Source: Bradyrhizobium sp.
GTDB lineage: Bacteria; Pseudomonadota; Alphaproteobacteria; Rhizobiales; Xanthobacteraceae
Reading direction: 5' to 3'
Length of the DNA stretch: 15,785 bases
Assembly (NCBI GenBank): GCA_028290305.1
Contig: JAQGKC010000381.1
Span: forward strand, 1 to 15,785
The notes under the pieces are model-generated. The model saw only the letters and a list, made by a program, of their open reading frames with translations. It had not been told where the DNA came from and searched no databases. Positions within the stretch are counted from its first letter, which is position 1. Each line of letters opens with the position of its first letter. This document shows, one piece after another, positions 6,910 to 13,767 of the stretch. Both the position numbers and the translations under genes were made by a program.

Positions 6910-7073
6910 CCGCCCATGTCACTGTCGGCGCTTCCGATTTTGGTGAAAGATCGAGCATTGCCGCATATTGGCCCCGATGCGGTCAAAATCAGCAGCCCTG
7001 ATAGCGCTACTTAAACTTTCGTCGTGCGGGGGACATCCGCGCTCGCATCACACGCGAAACAGGGGAACAGCCG

Positions 7074-7505
7074 ATGAATGCTACCACTCGTTCTGAAAAA
7101 GTTGAATCAACTGAAGCAGACAACAATCTCGCCGCCGTCTCGGAAGTCGAGGCCGGCATTCGCGACTTCGTTCGCAACGATGTCGCCTATCTGCGCCGCC
7201 CGGCACCGGGCATGCCGAGCAGCGGCACTACCACCGACGCGGCGCTCGAGCCTAGTCACGAGGCCACCGTCAACAACGTCAACTCGCTGATCCAGCGGGT
7301 CGCCGGAACGTCGCTCACGGAAATCGAAAATCTGATTTCCGAACTCGAAAGCCTGCGCGACCTACTGCACTCCGAAGGTCAGCGCGTGCAGCGTGAGATC
7401 TCGGGCTATGCCCAGCTCAGCCAGGCCGCCATGAAGTCCACGCGTATGATCGCCGATAATGTATCGCAGTGGAAACGCACCGCGGACGGGCTGCGCAACA
7501 GCTGA
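7074..7505 (+). CDS. helical conserved hypothetical protein
   Basis: A 143-residue soluble protein. The first 60 residues are polar and probably flexible (Ser, Thr, Glu, Pro). From about residue 65 onward it is predicted to be helical with a heptad-like pattern: NNVNSLIQRV, then LTEIENLISELESLRDLLHS, ending in a MKSTRMIADNVSQWK segment. This resembles a coiled coil or four-helix phasin-like protein, but no phasin signature is clear, so no function is assigned. AGGGGAACAG provides a ribosome site 8 bases before the ATG. A good intrinsic terminator follows at 7530-7570, so the gene is probably the last or only gene of its transcript. Confidence 0.82.
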   Translation: MNATTRSEKVESTEADNNLAAVSEVEAGIRDFVRNDVAYLRRPAPGMPSSGTTTDAALEPSHEATVNNVNSLIQRVAGTSLTEIENLISELESLRDLLHSEGQRVQREISGYAQLSQAAMKSTRMIADNVSQWKRTADGLRNS

Positions 7506-7529
7506 TTTTCTGTCGCCTCTCTTCGATTG

Positions 7530-7570
7530 CCGCCGCCTTCCCTTTAAGGGGAGCGCGGCGGTTTCGTTTC
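7530..7570 (+). terminator. intrinsic terminator after the helical hypothetical gene
   Basis: CCGCCG (7530-7535) pairs with CGGCGG (7556-7561), and CTTCCC (7537-7542) pairs with GGGGAG (7548-7553) with one U-G pair, around a short TTTAA loop. The stem is followed by the T-rich TTTCGTTTCG. It lies 25 bases after the stop codon at 7505 on the same strand. Confidence 0.7.
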
Positions 7571-7661
7571 GACTGGAACGTATTTGAACGTGTCAGGCCT
7601 GAGCCGCGACCAAGACCGACATCATCACGGGGCGGCACGGCGCGTTCGGGGGCAGATCTTC

Positions 7662-7799
7662 ATGAAAACCATTCGGCCGGACAATACCGATCCGATTCCG
7701 TTGCGGAACCCGCCGCACCGGATGGGCACCATCGTGATCCGGTTTGTCGGACTGCTGTTCCTGGCTGTGATGGTTCTGGCGCTGGTCTGGAGCCGCTGA
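7662..7799 (+). CDS. 45-residue single-span membrane peptide
   Basis: The peptide has a polar, Pro- and Arg-containing N-terminus (MKTIRPDNTDPIPLRNPPHR) followed by one hydrophobic segment (residues 22-43, IVIRFVGLLFLAVMVLALVW) and a final Ser-Arg. Positive charge before the span suggests the N-terminus stays in the cytoplasm. The start at 7662 has a G-rich stretch (CGGGGGCAG) nearby; an upstream in-frame ATG at 7584 would add 26 residues without any sequence character. The gene converges with another tiny membrane protein gene at 7864-8007. Function unknown. Confidence 0.7.
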   Translation: MKTIRPDNTDPIPLRNPPHRMGTIVIRFVGLLFLAVMVLALVWSR

Positions 7800-7863
7800 T
7801 CTTCGGAAATTCTCTGGCGATAAGTTTCTCGGCGATTCGGCTGCCATGGTTAGCAGATGGTGA

Positions 7864-8007
7864 CTATCGGCTGGCGATCGGGGCAGCCTCGAGCGAATAG
7901 GCGCCGTCGGCATAACCCTTCACCACCATCCCGGTGGCCAGCATCACCGCCAGCGTCACGGTTGCAAAGATAAAGCCCACCAATTTCAGGCCGTTGCGGT
8001 CCGCCAT
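7864..8007 (-). CDS. 47-residue single-span membrane peptide
   Basis: On the minus strand the ATG at 8007 opens MADRNGLKLVGFIFATVTLA, continues through a hydrophobic span to about residue 29, then VVKGYADGAYSLEAAP and a stop at 7864. AGGGGGG lies a few bases upstream (8011-8017 region), a strong ribosome site. I recall similar short Bradyrhizobium proteins with the MADRNGLK-VGFIF start and a VVKG motif after the span. It lies downstream of the two MaoC-like genes on the same strand, 115 bases after their end, and faces the membrane peptide gene at 7662-7799. Function unknown. Confidence 0.8.
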   Translation of the reverse strand: MADRNGLKLVGFIFATVTLAVMLATGMVVKGYADGAYSLEAAPIASR

Positions 8008-8122
8008 CGTTACCCCCCTGTCCTGTCCCCCGTACGTCCATTATGGCAGGCACAAGGTTCAAAATGCGTTAGCAGGAAAACCGTTCCGTACCGCGCGTAT
8101 TCCGCAAAAGCGGCGGCGCATT

Positions 8123-8605
8123 TCAGGAGCCGGTGTTCCGCCGCGGCACAAAGGCCGTCGCCAGCAGTGAAAACACCAACTCGCCGCGCTGGTTGGTGCC
8201 GGTATTGCGGGCCTGCACGATGCCCCATTCGGGGCGCTTCTCCGACGAGCGCAGCGATTCGACCTCGCTGGCGAAACTGATGGTGTCGCCCGCCAGCACC
8301 GGCTTGATCCACCGCAATTCACGAAATCCCGGCGACGGTCCCCAGACCGCGATCGTCTCGCCACGCGCGGCGGCCTCGTTCGCCTGACGCTGGCCATCGG
8401 CCACCAGCAGCTTCATGCAGACCGATCCGATATGCCAGCCCGACGCAGCCAACCCGCCGAACAGCGATTTGCGCCCCTCCTCTTCGTCGAGATGAAAGCG
8501 TTGCGGATCGAACTGCGTCGCGAATCTCTTGATCAACTCAGCGGTGAAGGTGAACGAGCCCAGTTCGCGTCGCTGCCCGATCTCGATGTCTTCGAAGAAA
8601 CGCAT
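8123..8605 (-). CDS. MaoC-like hot-dog dehydratase, second of a coupled pair
   Basis: A 160-residue single hot-dog protein of the MaoC/(R)-enoyl-CoA hydratase group. The FATQFDPQRFHLDEE stretch holds the Asp (residue 33) and His (residue 38) with the five-residue spacing of the hydratase dyad, followed by GLAASGWH in place of the usual Gly-rich helix. The likely reaction is hydration or dehydration of an enoyl-CoA-type thioester; substrate unknown. Its ATG at 8605 shares one base with the stop codon of the gene before it (TGATG), which both fixes the start and indicates translational coupling. A longer in-frame start at 8671 would lie inside the upstream gene and is rejected. The two proteins may form a heteromer. 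Confidence 0.9.
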   Translation of the reverse strand: MRFFEDIEIGQRRELGSFTFTAELIKRFATQFDPQRFHLDEEEGRKSLFGGLAASGWHIGSVCMKLLVADGQRQANEAAARGETIAVWGPSPGFRELRWIKPVLAGDTISFASEVESLRSSEKRPEWGIVQARNTGTNQRGELVFSLLATAFVPRRNTGS

Positions 8606-9072
8606 CAGCCTGCCTGCTCCACCGCGTTGCCGGCGCGCCGCTGCACGATGATCGGCGAGATCATTTCGCACAATGCCTGCCCGGCCGCGTTGCGCACCAC
8701 GCTTTTGAACGTCACGATGCCGGTCTGCGGACGGCTGCGGGAAACCCTTGCCTCCGCCACATCGATATCGAGCGTGAGATCGTCTCCCGGCCGAAGCGGT
8801 GCGAGCCAGCGTAACTCATTGACGCCCGGCGACCCCAGCGACGCAGTGCGGCCGATAAAGCCATCGAACATCATCCGCATCATGATCGAACAAAGATGCC
8901 AGCCCGAACCCGCAAGGCCCATCAGCATCGATCGCTTCGCAGCCTCTTCGTCGAGGTGCATCGGCTGTGGATCGAACTCCGCGGCGAACGCAAGTATTTC
9001 CTCGCGCGTGACGCGGCGCGGTCCGAATGTGCCGAAATGGCCGGGCGGAAAATCTTCGAAGGTGAGCATCAT
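8605..9072 (-). CDS. MaoC-like hot-dog dehydratase, first of a coupled pair
   Basis: A 155-residue hot-dog protein. FAAEFDPQPMHLDEEAAK carries Asp34 and His39, spaced as in (R)-specific enoyl-CoA hydratases, followed by GLAGSGWHLCSIMM and the core ELRWLAPLRPGDDL typical of the fold. It is paralogous to the next gene on the strand (8123-8605), sharing FDPQ-HLDEE, G-A-SGWH and the ELRW segment. Two Met codons stand together at the start (9072 and 9069); neither has a strong ribosome site. Its promoter should lie in the 202-base divergent gap shared with the DUF4282 gene. Substrate cannot be read from the sequence. Confidence 0.9.
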   Translation of the reverse strand: MMLTFEDFPPGHFGTFGPRRVTREEILAFAAEFDPQPMHLDEEAAKRSMLMGLAGSGWHLCSIMMRMMFDGFIGRTASLGSPGVNELRWLAPLRPGDDLTLDIDVAEARVSRSRPQTGIVTFKSVVRNAAGQALCEMISPIIVQRRAGNAVEQAG

Positions 9073-9274
9073 GATGGGGATTGGTGCGAGGGAAGCCCGA
9101 TTGTGGCCGTTATTTGCAGCAATCTCAAGCCACCCCCGCGCATGGCTCGTGCTCTACGGGCGAGCCGCGCTTCGGTGCTCGCCCCTGATCTTGCCCGCGA
9201 CGACATTCGGAGCTAGCCCTGTGCGACAAGAGGTTTGGACCCAACTCATATTCGACTGGCCGGGAGAATGACCG

Positions 9275-9568
9275 ATGTTTGAATTTCGGGATCTGTTTCA
9301 ATGGGACCGCTTTATCACGCCCACTATCATCAAGACCTTTTACTGGCTGGTCATCGCATTGATCGTGCTGTTCGGCATCTCTGGCATCTTTAACGGTTTG
9401 GCCGCGATGGCGATCAGCCCGTTCGGCGGATTCATCTTGTTGTTGTCCTCTATTGCCGGCGTGGTCGTCGGAATCATCTCGTCGCGCATCGCCGCGGAAT
9501 TCATTCTGATCGTGTTTCGCATCAACGAACACCTCGGCGCGATCCGCGACCAGGGACAGGCGCATTAG
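9275..9568 (+). CDS. DUF4282 family membrane protein
   Basis: A 97-residue protein with two membrane spans (about residues 21-44, TFYWLVIALIVLFGISGIFN, and 52-75, FILLLSSIAGVVVGIISSRI). It begins with a short amphipathic FRDLFQWDRFITP segment and ends with a conserved-looking RIAAEFILIVFRINEHL. The opening phenylalanine-rich motif and the overall layout fit DUF4282. Function of the family is unknown. GGGAG lies six bases before the ATG. The gene is divergent from the MaoC pair and convergent with ychF; palindromic repeat B fills the gap to ychF. Confidence 0.85.
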   Translation: MFEFRDLFQWDRFITPTIIKTFYWLVIALIVLFGISGIFNGLAAMAISPFGGFILLLSSIAGVVVGIISSRIAAEFILIVFRINEHLGAIRDQGQAH

Positions 9569-9602
9569 ACGCATCTTAAAGCAGCGTCTTTTATGCATTG
9601 AA

Positions 9603-9696
9603 TCGTCATGGCCACGCTCGTCCCGGCCATCCACGTCCTTGTTTTTTAAAGTTCAAAGGAAGACATTCATGCCCGGCACAAGGCCGGGCATGACGA
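9603..9696. repeat. palindromic three-hairpin repeat, family B, copy 1
   Basis: The ends TCGTCATG (9603-9610) and CATGACGA (9689-9696) are inverted. On the right, ATGCCCGGC and GCCGGGCAT pair perfectly around ACAAG. The left (GGCC...GGCC) and middle (CGTCCTT...AAGGAAGAC) hairpins are less perfect than in the copy at 10845-10937. It lies between the convergent ends of the DUF4282 gene and ychF and could serve as a 3' hairpin for either. Confidence 0.85.
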
Positions 9697-9724
9697 GGAT
9701 GAAAACGTATCAACCTGCTTTGCG

Positions 9725-10822
9725 CTAAGTGTTGAACCTGAAATGCATGACGTCGCCGTCGGCGACGACATATTCCTTGCCTTCCAGCCGCAACTTGCCG
9801 GCGTCGCGGGCGCCCGTCTCGCCGCCGAGCGCGACGTAATCGGCATAGGCGATGGTTTCGGCGCGGATAAATCCCTTTTCGAAATCGGTATGAATGACGC
9901 CGGCAGCGGCTGGCGCCTTGGTGCCGCGGTTGATGGTCCAGGCCCGCGCCTCCTTCGGACCGACGGTGAAATAGGTGATGAGGTCGAGCAATTGATAGCC
10001 GGCGCGGATCAGGCGGTCGAGACCGGCTTCCTCCAACCCGAGCGTGTCGAGAAACTCGGTGCGCTCCTCGCGCGACAGCGTCGCGATCTCCGATTCGATC
10101 TTGGCCGATATCGCTACCGCGACCGCGCCCTCTTTTTTGGCGTGTTCGAACACCTGCTTTGAAAAGCTGTTGCCTTCCTTGGCCGCGCTTTCCTCGACGT
10201 TGCAGACGTACAGCACCGGCTTGGAGGTCAGTAGCCCGAGCATGCCGAAGGCACGTTCTTCCTCGGGCTTGCGGTCGAGAAACCGCGCCGGTTTGCCGTC
10301 GCGCAACAGCACCAGCGCGCGGTTGACGAGGTCGAGTTGTTCCTTGGCGTCCTTGTCGTTGCCCTTTGCTTTTTTGGTCAAATTGTCGACGCGCTTCTCC
10401 AGGCTGTCGAGATCGGCGAGCATCAGTTCGGTCTCGATGGTCTCGATGTCGGCCAGCGGCGCGATCTTGCCTTCGACATGGGTGATGTCGGAATCCTCAA
10501 AGCAGCGCACCACATGCGCGACCGCATCGACCTCGCGGATGGTAGCGAGAAACTGGTTGCCGAGGCCCTCGCCTTTGGAGGCGCCGCGCACCAGGCCAGC
10601 GATATCGACAAAGGTCAGCCGCGTCGGAATGATCTGCGCTGACTTCGCGATCTCCGCGAGCTTGTCCAGCCGTGGATCGGGCACCGCGACCTCGCCGACA
10701 TTGGGCTCGATGGTGCAGAACGGATAATTCGCCGCCTGCGCGGCCGCCGTTTCGGTCAGAGCATTGAACAGGGTCGACTTGCCGACATTGGGCAATCCGA
10801 CGATACCGCATTTGAATCCCAT
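9725..10822 (-). CDS. ychF: redox-responsive ribosome-associated ATPase YchF (OLA1 family)
   Basis: YchF is an Obg-related P-loop protein that prefers ATP to GTP, binds ribosomes and is linked to oxidative stress and translation control. The length of 365 residues is normal. Visible are the P-loop GLPNVGKST (residues 9-17), [12 protein letters not shown] in switch [21 protein letters not shown] in switch II, the altered G4 motif NVEE (instead of NKxD, the basis of ATP preference), a coiled-coil segment rich in Lys and Glu between about residues 130 and 170, and the C-terminal TGS domain ([17 protein letters not shown]). The gene follows rplY and pth on the minus strand, with 137 bases and a family B repeat between pth and its start. 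Confidence 0.98.
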   Translation of the reverse strand: MGFKCGIVGLPNVGKSTLFNALTETAAAQAANYPFCTIEPNVGEVAVPDPRLDKLAEIAKSAQIIPTRLTFVDIAGLVRGASKGEGLGNQFLATIREVDAVAHVVRCFEDSDITHVEGKIAPLADIETIETELMLADLDSLEKRVDNLTKKAKGNDKDAKEQLDLVNRALVLLRDGKPARFLDRKPEEERAFGMLGLLTSKPVLYVCNVEESAAKEGNSFSKQVFEHAKKEGAVAVAISAKIESEIATLSREERTEFLDTLGLEEAGLDRLIRAGYQLLDLITYFTVGPKEARAWTINRGTKAPAAAGVIHTDFEKGFIRAETIAYADYVALGGETGARDAGKLRLEGKEYVVADGDVMHFRFNT

Positions 10823-10844
10823 TTCGTCCTCAACGTCTTTTCTT

Positions 10845-10937
10845 CGTCACGGCCGGGCTCGTCCCGGCCATCCACGTCTTATTTCTTGCAAAGCCCTAAG
10901 GAAGACGTGGATGCCCGGCACAAGGCCGGGCATGACG
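10845..10937. repeat. palindromic three-hairpin repeat, family B, copy 2
   Basis: Three perfect hairpins stand in a row: GGCCGGG (10851-10857) with CCCGGCC (10863-10869); ATCCACGTCTT (10870-10880) with AAGACGTGGAT (10902-10912); and ATGCCCGGC (10911-10919) with GCCGGGCAT (10925-10933). The outer ends CGTCACG and CATGACG are inverted with one mismatch, so the unit can fold as a cloverleaf. It fills the gap between pth and ychF, which run in the same direction, so it is probably transcribed and may affect processing or partial termination between them. It aligns with copy 1 at 9603-9696. Confidence 0.9.
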
Positions 10938-10959
10938 GCGGAGTATGCGTCGCGAGAAG

Positions 10960-11571
10960 TCAGTCCTGCTTCTCGCCGCCATCTTCCTTTGACGTAAACC
11001 CCTTCGCCTGCATCGCCAGATGCACCTTGTTCTGGAACGTCGAATCGCGGTTCGTCGCGAGCAGTCCGGCGTTATCGGCAATTGCCTCACCGAGCGCTTC
11101 GACCCAGGGACGTTCGTCCTTGGCGAAATCGGATAGCACATAGCCGTGCACCAGTTCCTTGACACCGGGGTGGCCGATGCCCAGCCGCACACGGCGATAG
11201 TCATTGCCGATATGGGCCGAGATCGAACGCAAGCCGTTGTGGCCGGCAATGCCGCCGCCGACCTTGACGCGCACCTTAGCCGGCGGCAGTTCGAGTTCAT
11301 CGTGAAACACGGTGATCTCGCTTGCCTCGATCTTGAAGAAATTCGCGGCATCCTGAACCGCGCGCCCCGACTCGTTCATGAAAGTCAGAGGTCGAAGCAG
11401 GATCACGCGCTCGCTGTCGAGCGCGCCTTCCGCGGTCTCGCCCTGAAAACGGCGGCGCCATGGTGCGAAACCATGACGCTGCGCAATTTCATCGACGGCC
11501 ATGAAGCCGATGTTGTGCCGGTTATGCGCGTATTTCGCGCCGGGATTACCGAGCCCAACAAAGAGTCGCAT
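10960..11571 (-). CDS. pth: peptidyl-tRNA hydrolase
   Basis: Pth hydrolyses the ester bond of peptidyl-tRNAs released from stalled ribosomes and recycles the tRNA; it acts in the cytoplasm. The 203 residues fit the family (E. coli 194). The N-terminal strand FVGLGNPG is followed by NRHNIGF with the catalytic His19 (His20 in E. coli). Further along are TFMNESG with the substrate-binding Asn, FHDELELP with the conserved Asp, [12 protein letters not shown], and RLGIGHPG. The C-terminus ([13 protein letters not shown]) is a short polar extension. The gene sits between rplY and ychF, the usual order in alphaproteobacteria, 129 bases after rplY. Confidence 0.98.
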   Translation of the reverse strand: MRLFVGLGNPGAKYAHNRHNIGFMAVDEIAQRHGFAPWRRRFQGETAEGALDSERVILLRPLTFMNESGRAVQDAANFFKIEASEITVFHDELELPPAKVRVKVGGGIAGHNGLRSISAHIGNDYRRVRLGIGHPGVKELVHGYVLSDFAKDERPWVEALGEAIADNAGLLATNRDSTFQNKVHLAMQAKGFTSKEDGGEKQD

Positions 11572-11654
11572 GACGCGGCATCCCGCGCTAGCGCGCGATT
11601 AGCAAAAGTGGTGGCCGGTTTTGCGTCCGATCGCGCGCCAACCTATGAATTGGT

Positions 11655-11697
11655 GCATGATCTTTCGCCAAACCGCTCACACTTTGGCGGATCATGC
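11655..11697 (-). other. long hairpin between rplY and pth
   Basis: GCATGATC (11655-11662) and CGCCAAA (11666-11672) pair with TTTGGCG (11683-11689) and GATCATGC (11690-11697), giving 15 perfect pairs interrupted by one three-base bulge (TTT on the + strand, AAA in the minus transcript) around a ten-base loop. It starts three bases after the rplY stop codon. No T-run follows on the minus strand, so simple intrinsic termination is unlikely; an mRNA-stabilising or processing structure that separates L25 from Pth levels is possible. Confidence 0.75.
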
Positions 11698-11700
11698 GCT

Positions 11701-12444
11701 TTACTTCTTCTTGTCGCCACCGCCGGCAGGCGCTTTGGCGCCGGCCGCAGGCGCTTTCGCGCCGGCTGCGGGAGCGGCACCCGCCGCCGGGGCGGCACCG
11801 GCCGCCGGAGCGGCACCGGGAGCAGCAGCAGCCGGACCGGCCGCAGCGGCAGCCGCAGCCGCCTTGATTTCTTCGGCGTAGCCGGACGGCGGTACGATGG
11901 TCACCAGCGTCACATCTTCACGCGACAAGGACCGCACGCCGGTAGGCAGCTTGACGTCGGACAAATGCAGCGAGTGGCTGATTTCCAGACTGCCGACATC
12001 GGCCTCGATATATTGCGGAATGTTATCGACCGAACATTCCAGTTCGATGGTGTGGGTGACGATGTTGACGGTACCGCCGCGCTTCACGCCGGGCGCCGCT
12101 TCCGCGTTCTGGATGCGCAGGGGAACGCTGACGCGGATGGTCGCGCCTTCGCCGAGCCGCATGAAATCCACATGCAGCGGAAAATCGCGCACCGGATCGA
12201 GATGGAAGTCGCGCGGAATCACGCGGTGCTTCTTGCCCTCCAGGTCGATATCGTAAATCGTGGTGAGGAACCGGCCGGCCAGGATGCGCTGGCGCAATTC
12301 GGCATCGTCGACCGAGATGGTCACGGGGGGCTGGTTGTTGCCATAGATCACTCCGGGCACTCTCCCGGCGCGACGCTCTGCCCGTGCGGCCCCCTTGCCG
12401 CCTGACGGACGTGCGGTCGCCTTCAATTCCTTGACGGTCGCCAT
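11701..12444 (-). CDS. rplY: 50S ribosomal protein L25/general stress protein Ctc
   Basis: L25 of the long (Ctc/TL5) type binds 5S rRNA in the large subunit. The N-terminal 5S-binding domain (LKATARPSGGKGAARAERRA, GRVPGVIYGNNQ) spans about residues 5-95, followed by the all-beta C-terminal domain (VDFMRLGEGATIRVSVPL ... DNIPQYIEADV ... LPTGV) to about 190. The last 60 residues are a low-complexity Ala-Pro-Gly tail with AAPAAG units and a DKKK end. Long-type L25 proteins of this group often have such tails, but the exact repeat number varies. It is the first gene of the rplY-pth-ychF run; a promoter candidate lies at 12545-12573. The Met at 12444 matches the family start. Confidence 0.97.
   Translation of the reverse strand: MATVKELKATARPSGGKGAARAERRAGRVPGVIYGNNQPPVTISVDDAELRQRILAGRFLTTIYDIDLEGKKHRVIPRDFHLDPVRDFPLHVDFMRLGEGATIRVSVPLRIQNAEAAPGVKRGGTVNIVTHTIELECSVDNIPQYIEADVGSLEISHSLHLSDVKLPTGVRSLSREDVTLVTIVPPSGYAEEIKAAAAAAAAGPAAAAPGAAPAAGAAPAAGAAPAAGAKAPAAGAKAPAGGGDKKK
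11720..11866 (-). repeat. Ala-Pro-Gly repeat tract in the rplY tail
   Basis: The coding sequence here is built of short imperfect units of GCGCCGGC and GCCGCC type, which encode a run of eight Ala, several AAPAAG units and two AGAKAP units. Such tracts slip easily, so length differences between strains are expected. Confidence 0.8.
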
Positions 12445-12476
12445 TTGCCTAAGTCCTTGTTTTCAAAAAGTTAAAG

Positions 12477-12573
12477 GCCGCATCGCGGCACATTTTTAGC
12501 TCGCAGCAAGCCTCCAGGGGTGCGGGGGCTGCGGACGTGGCGGCGTTCTAGCCCCAAAGTCCGGAAATGACAA
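12477..12573 (-). promoter_or_regulatory. candidate promoter and leader hairpin of rplY
   Basis: On the minus strand, TTGTCA (12568-12573) and TAGAAC (12545-12550) are separated by 17 bases, a fair match to a housekeeping sigma factor promoter. Transcription would start near 12538 and leave a leader of about 94 bases. The leader contains the perfect hairpin GCCGC-GAT-GCGGC (12477-12489) followed by CTTTAACTTTTT, which resembles a weak terminator and might attenuate expression. All of this rests on pattern only. Confidence 0.4.
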
Positions 12574-12663
12574 GGAAATGCGGGGATTTTTCTTAACTTT
12601 GCCTTCCAAACCGTAGGAGTGAAAGGGCGCTGGATACACCAGGTTCCGGTCGCCGTGCTCTCT

Positions 12664-13263
12664 TCAGGGCTTGGATTTCTGCGGATGGATGGTTTTGCCC
12701 TCGATCAGCATCGTGACGTATTTCTCGATCCGGGCCATCCGGGTCTCGACCTTTTTCGCGTCGTGGATCCGGTGAAGGATCGCGTAGCGATTGGTGCTAT
12801 CAAGTGTTTCGAAAAAGCTTTTCGCCTTTTTATTTTTCGCCAAAGCGGCACGGAAATCATCAGGCACCTGCGCCGTACTTTGCGGCGCATAGGCAGCCTT
12901 CCAGCGCCCGTCCTTTTCGGCGCGCTCGATCTCGTTCAATCCCGCAGGCTGCATGCGCCCCAACTCAACAAGCTGAAGCGCACGGGCGCGATTTTTCTCG
13001 GACCATTTGCTGGTGGATTGACGCGGCGTGAATCGGATCAGCCAATAATTGTCATCGAAACCGTCGAGTTGGCCGTCGATCCAACCGTGACAAAGCGCCG
13101 TATCAATCGCCTCCGGCTTTGAGACACTGGCTATGCCGGACGACTTTTTCGCCAGTTTCAGCCACAGACCCTGCGACCGAGCTGGCTGCGACCCCAGCCA
13201 CTCATCCCACCCCTGCTGCGATTTGAAGGCAATAACCGGCAGATCGCGTTTGGCTTTTCCCAT
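12664..13263 (-). CDS. YdeI/OmpD-associated family protein
   Basis: A 199-residue cytoplasmic protein. The first 130 residues carry the family's Trp-rich signature (WDEWLGSQPARSQGLWLKLA, then EAIDTALCHGWIDGQ, YWLIRFTPRQSTSKWSEKN and GRM-PAGL-EIERAEKDGRW). The C-terminal 60 residues form the OmdA-type domain (VPDDFRAALAKNKKAKSFFE, RYAILHRIHDAKKVETR). The family has been linked to bacteriocin or peptide resistance in enterobacteria, but the biochemical role is unknown. It begins 16 bases after the ubiK stop codon on the same strand, so both are probably co-transcribed. No strong ribosome site is visible before the ATG at 13263. Confidence 0.93.
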   Translation of the reverse strand: MGKAKRDLPVIAFKSQQGWDEWLGSQPARSQGLWLKLAKKSSGIASVSKPEAIDTALCHGWIDGQLDGFDDNYWLIRFTPRQSTSKWSEKNRARALQLVELGRMQPAGLNEIERAEKDGRWKAAYAPQSTAQVPDDFRAALAKNKKAKSFFETLDSTNRYAILHRIHDAKKVETRMARIEKYVTMLIEGKTIHPQKSKP

Positions 13264-13279
13264 AGGAGTGAGAGCGCAA

Positions 13280-13570
13280 TCAGCCGTTCGTCTTCAGGCT
13301 GCTATTGTCCGCCGACGGGGAAACCCCGAGCTTGGCTTCCAGCGCCGCAATGCGCGCCTTCAGCGCCTCGTTTTCCTCGCGTGCCAGCCGCGCCATGTCC
13401 TTGACCGCCTCGAACTCCTCGCGCTTGACGATATCGAGGTCGCGCAGGATTTTTTCGGCCTGATTGCGAACCACGGTGTCGACCTCGCGCTTGACGCCCT
13501 GGGCGGCGCCCGCGGCATCGTTCATCAGACGTCCGATCTCGTCGAAAAACCGATTGCTGGTCTGGGTCAT
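13280..13570 (-). CDS. ubiK: ubiquinone biosynthesis accessory factor UbiK (BMFP family)
   Basis: A 96-residue protein of the BMFP/YqiC family. In E. coli UbiK supports the UbiJ-containing complex that makes ubiquinone, and it binds membranes or lipids. The N-terminal amphipathic helix (NRFFDEIGRLMNDAAGAAQG) is followed by VKREVDTVVRNQAEKILRDL and a trimer-type coiled coil (LAREENEALKARIAALEAKL) that is the family's signature. The start was set at 13570 (MTQTSNRFFDEI) because GGAGATC lies upstream and the family begins there; a longer form from 13609 would add 13 unrelated residues. It heads the ubiK-ydeI-like pair and is divergent from the dienelactone hydrolase-like gene. Confidence 0.93.
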   Translation of the reverse strand: MTQTSNRFFDEIGRLMNDAAGAAQGVKREVDTVVRNQAEKILRDLDIVKREEFEAVKDMARLAREENEALKARIAALEAKLGVSPSADNSSLKTNG

Positions 13571-13767
13571 TTCTGGGATCTCCGGTCGGCTGCGAAACGC
13601 GTCGGTCAATCAGACAATGGCGATCCGGACGGCGCGGTTCAAGGCCGGCGGTATCCCCTCCAGGGCAAGTCTCAAAGGGCAAGTCGCCTTGTCATGTTCC
13701 GGTTTCCCTGTAATCGTACCGATGCGCCCAATAAGAAACCTGGAAAACGCGAGCGAAAAGAAACGCC

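Noticed and set aside
8432..9271. 279-residue open frame on the + strand
   Set aside because: It is antisense to both MaoC-like genes, which have conserved motifs and a coupled stop-start.
9123..9274. Hairpin GGCTCG...CGAGCC in the divergent gap as a regulatory site
   Set aside because: Only six pairs with an eleven-base loop and no T-run or symmetric operator pattern; too weak to call.
9603..9696. Repeat B copy 1 as an ordinary intrinsic terminator
   Set aside because: The only T-run (TTTTTT near 9632) is inside the unit rather than after a stem, and the same unit recurs upstream of ychF, so a repeat family explains it better.
10044..10727. 227-residue Ser-rich open frame on the + strand
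   Set aside because: It is antisense to ychF; the Ser- and Arg-rich composition is that of a reversed coding frame.
11716..11870. Tandem repeat that might be a CRISPR-like array
   Set aside because: The units are short, in frame within rplY and without spacers; this is a coding low-complexity tract.
11146..12405. 419-residue open frame on the + strand
   Set aside because: It lies antisense to pth and rplY, which are certain. Long antisense frames are common in GC-rich coding DNA, and the translation shows no family features.
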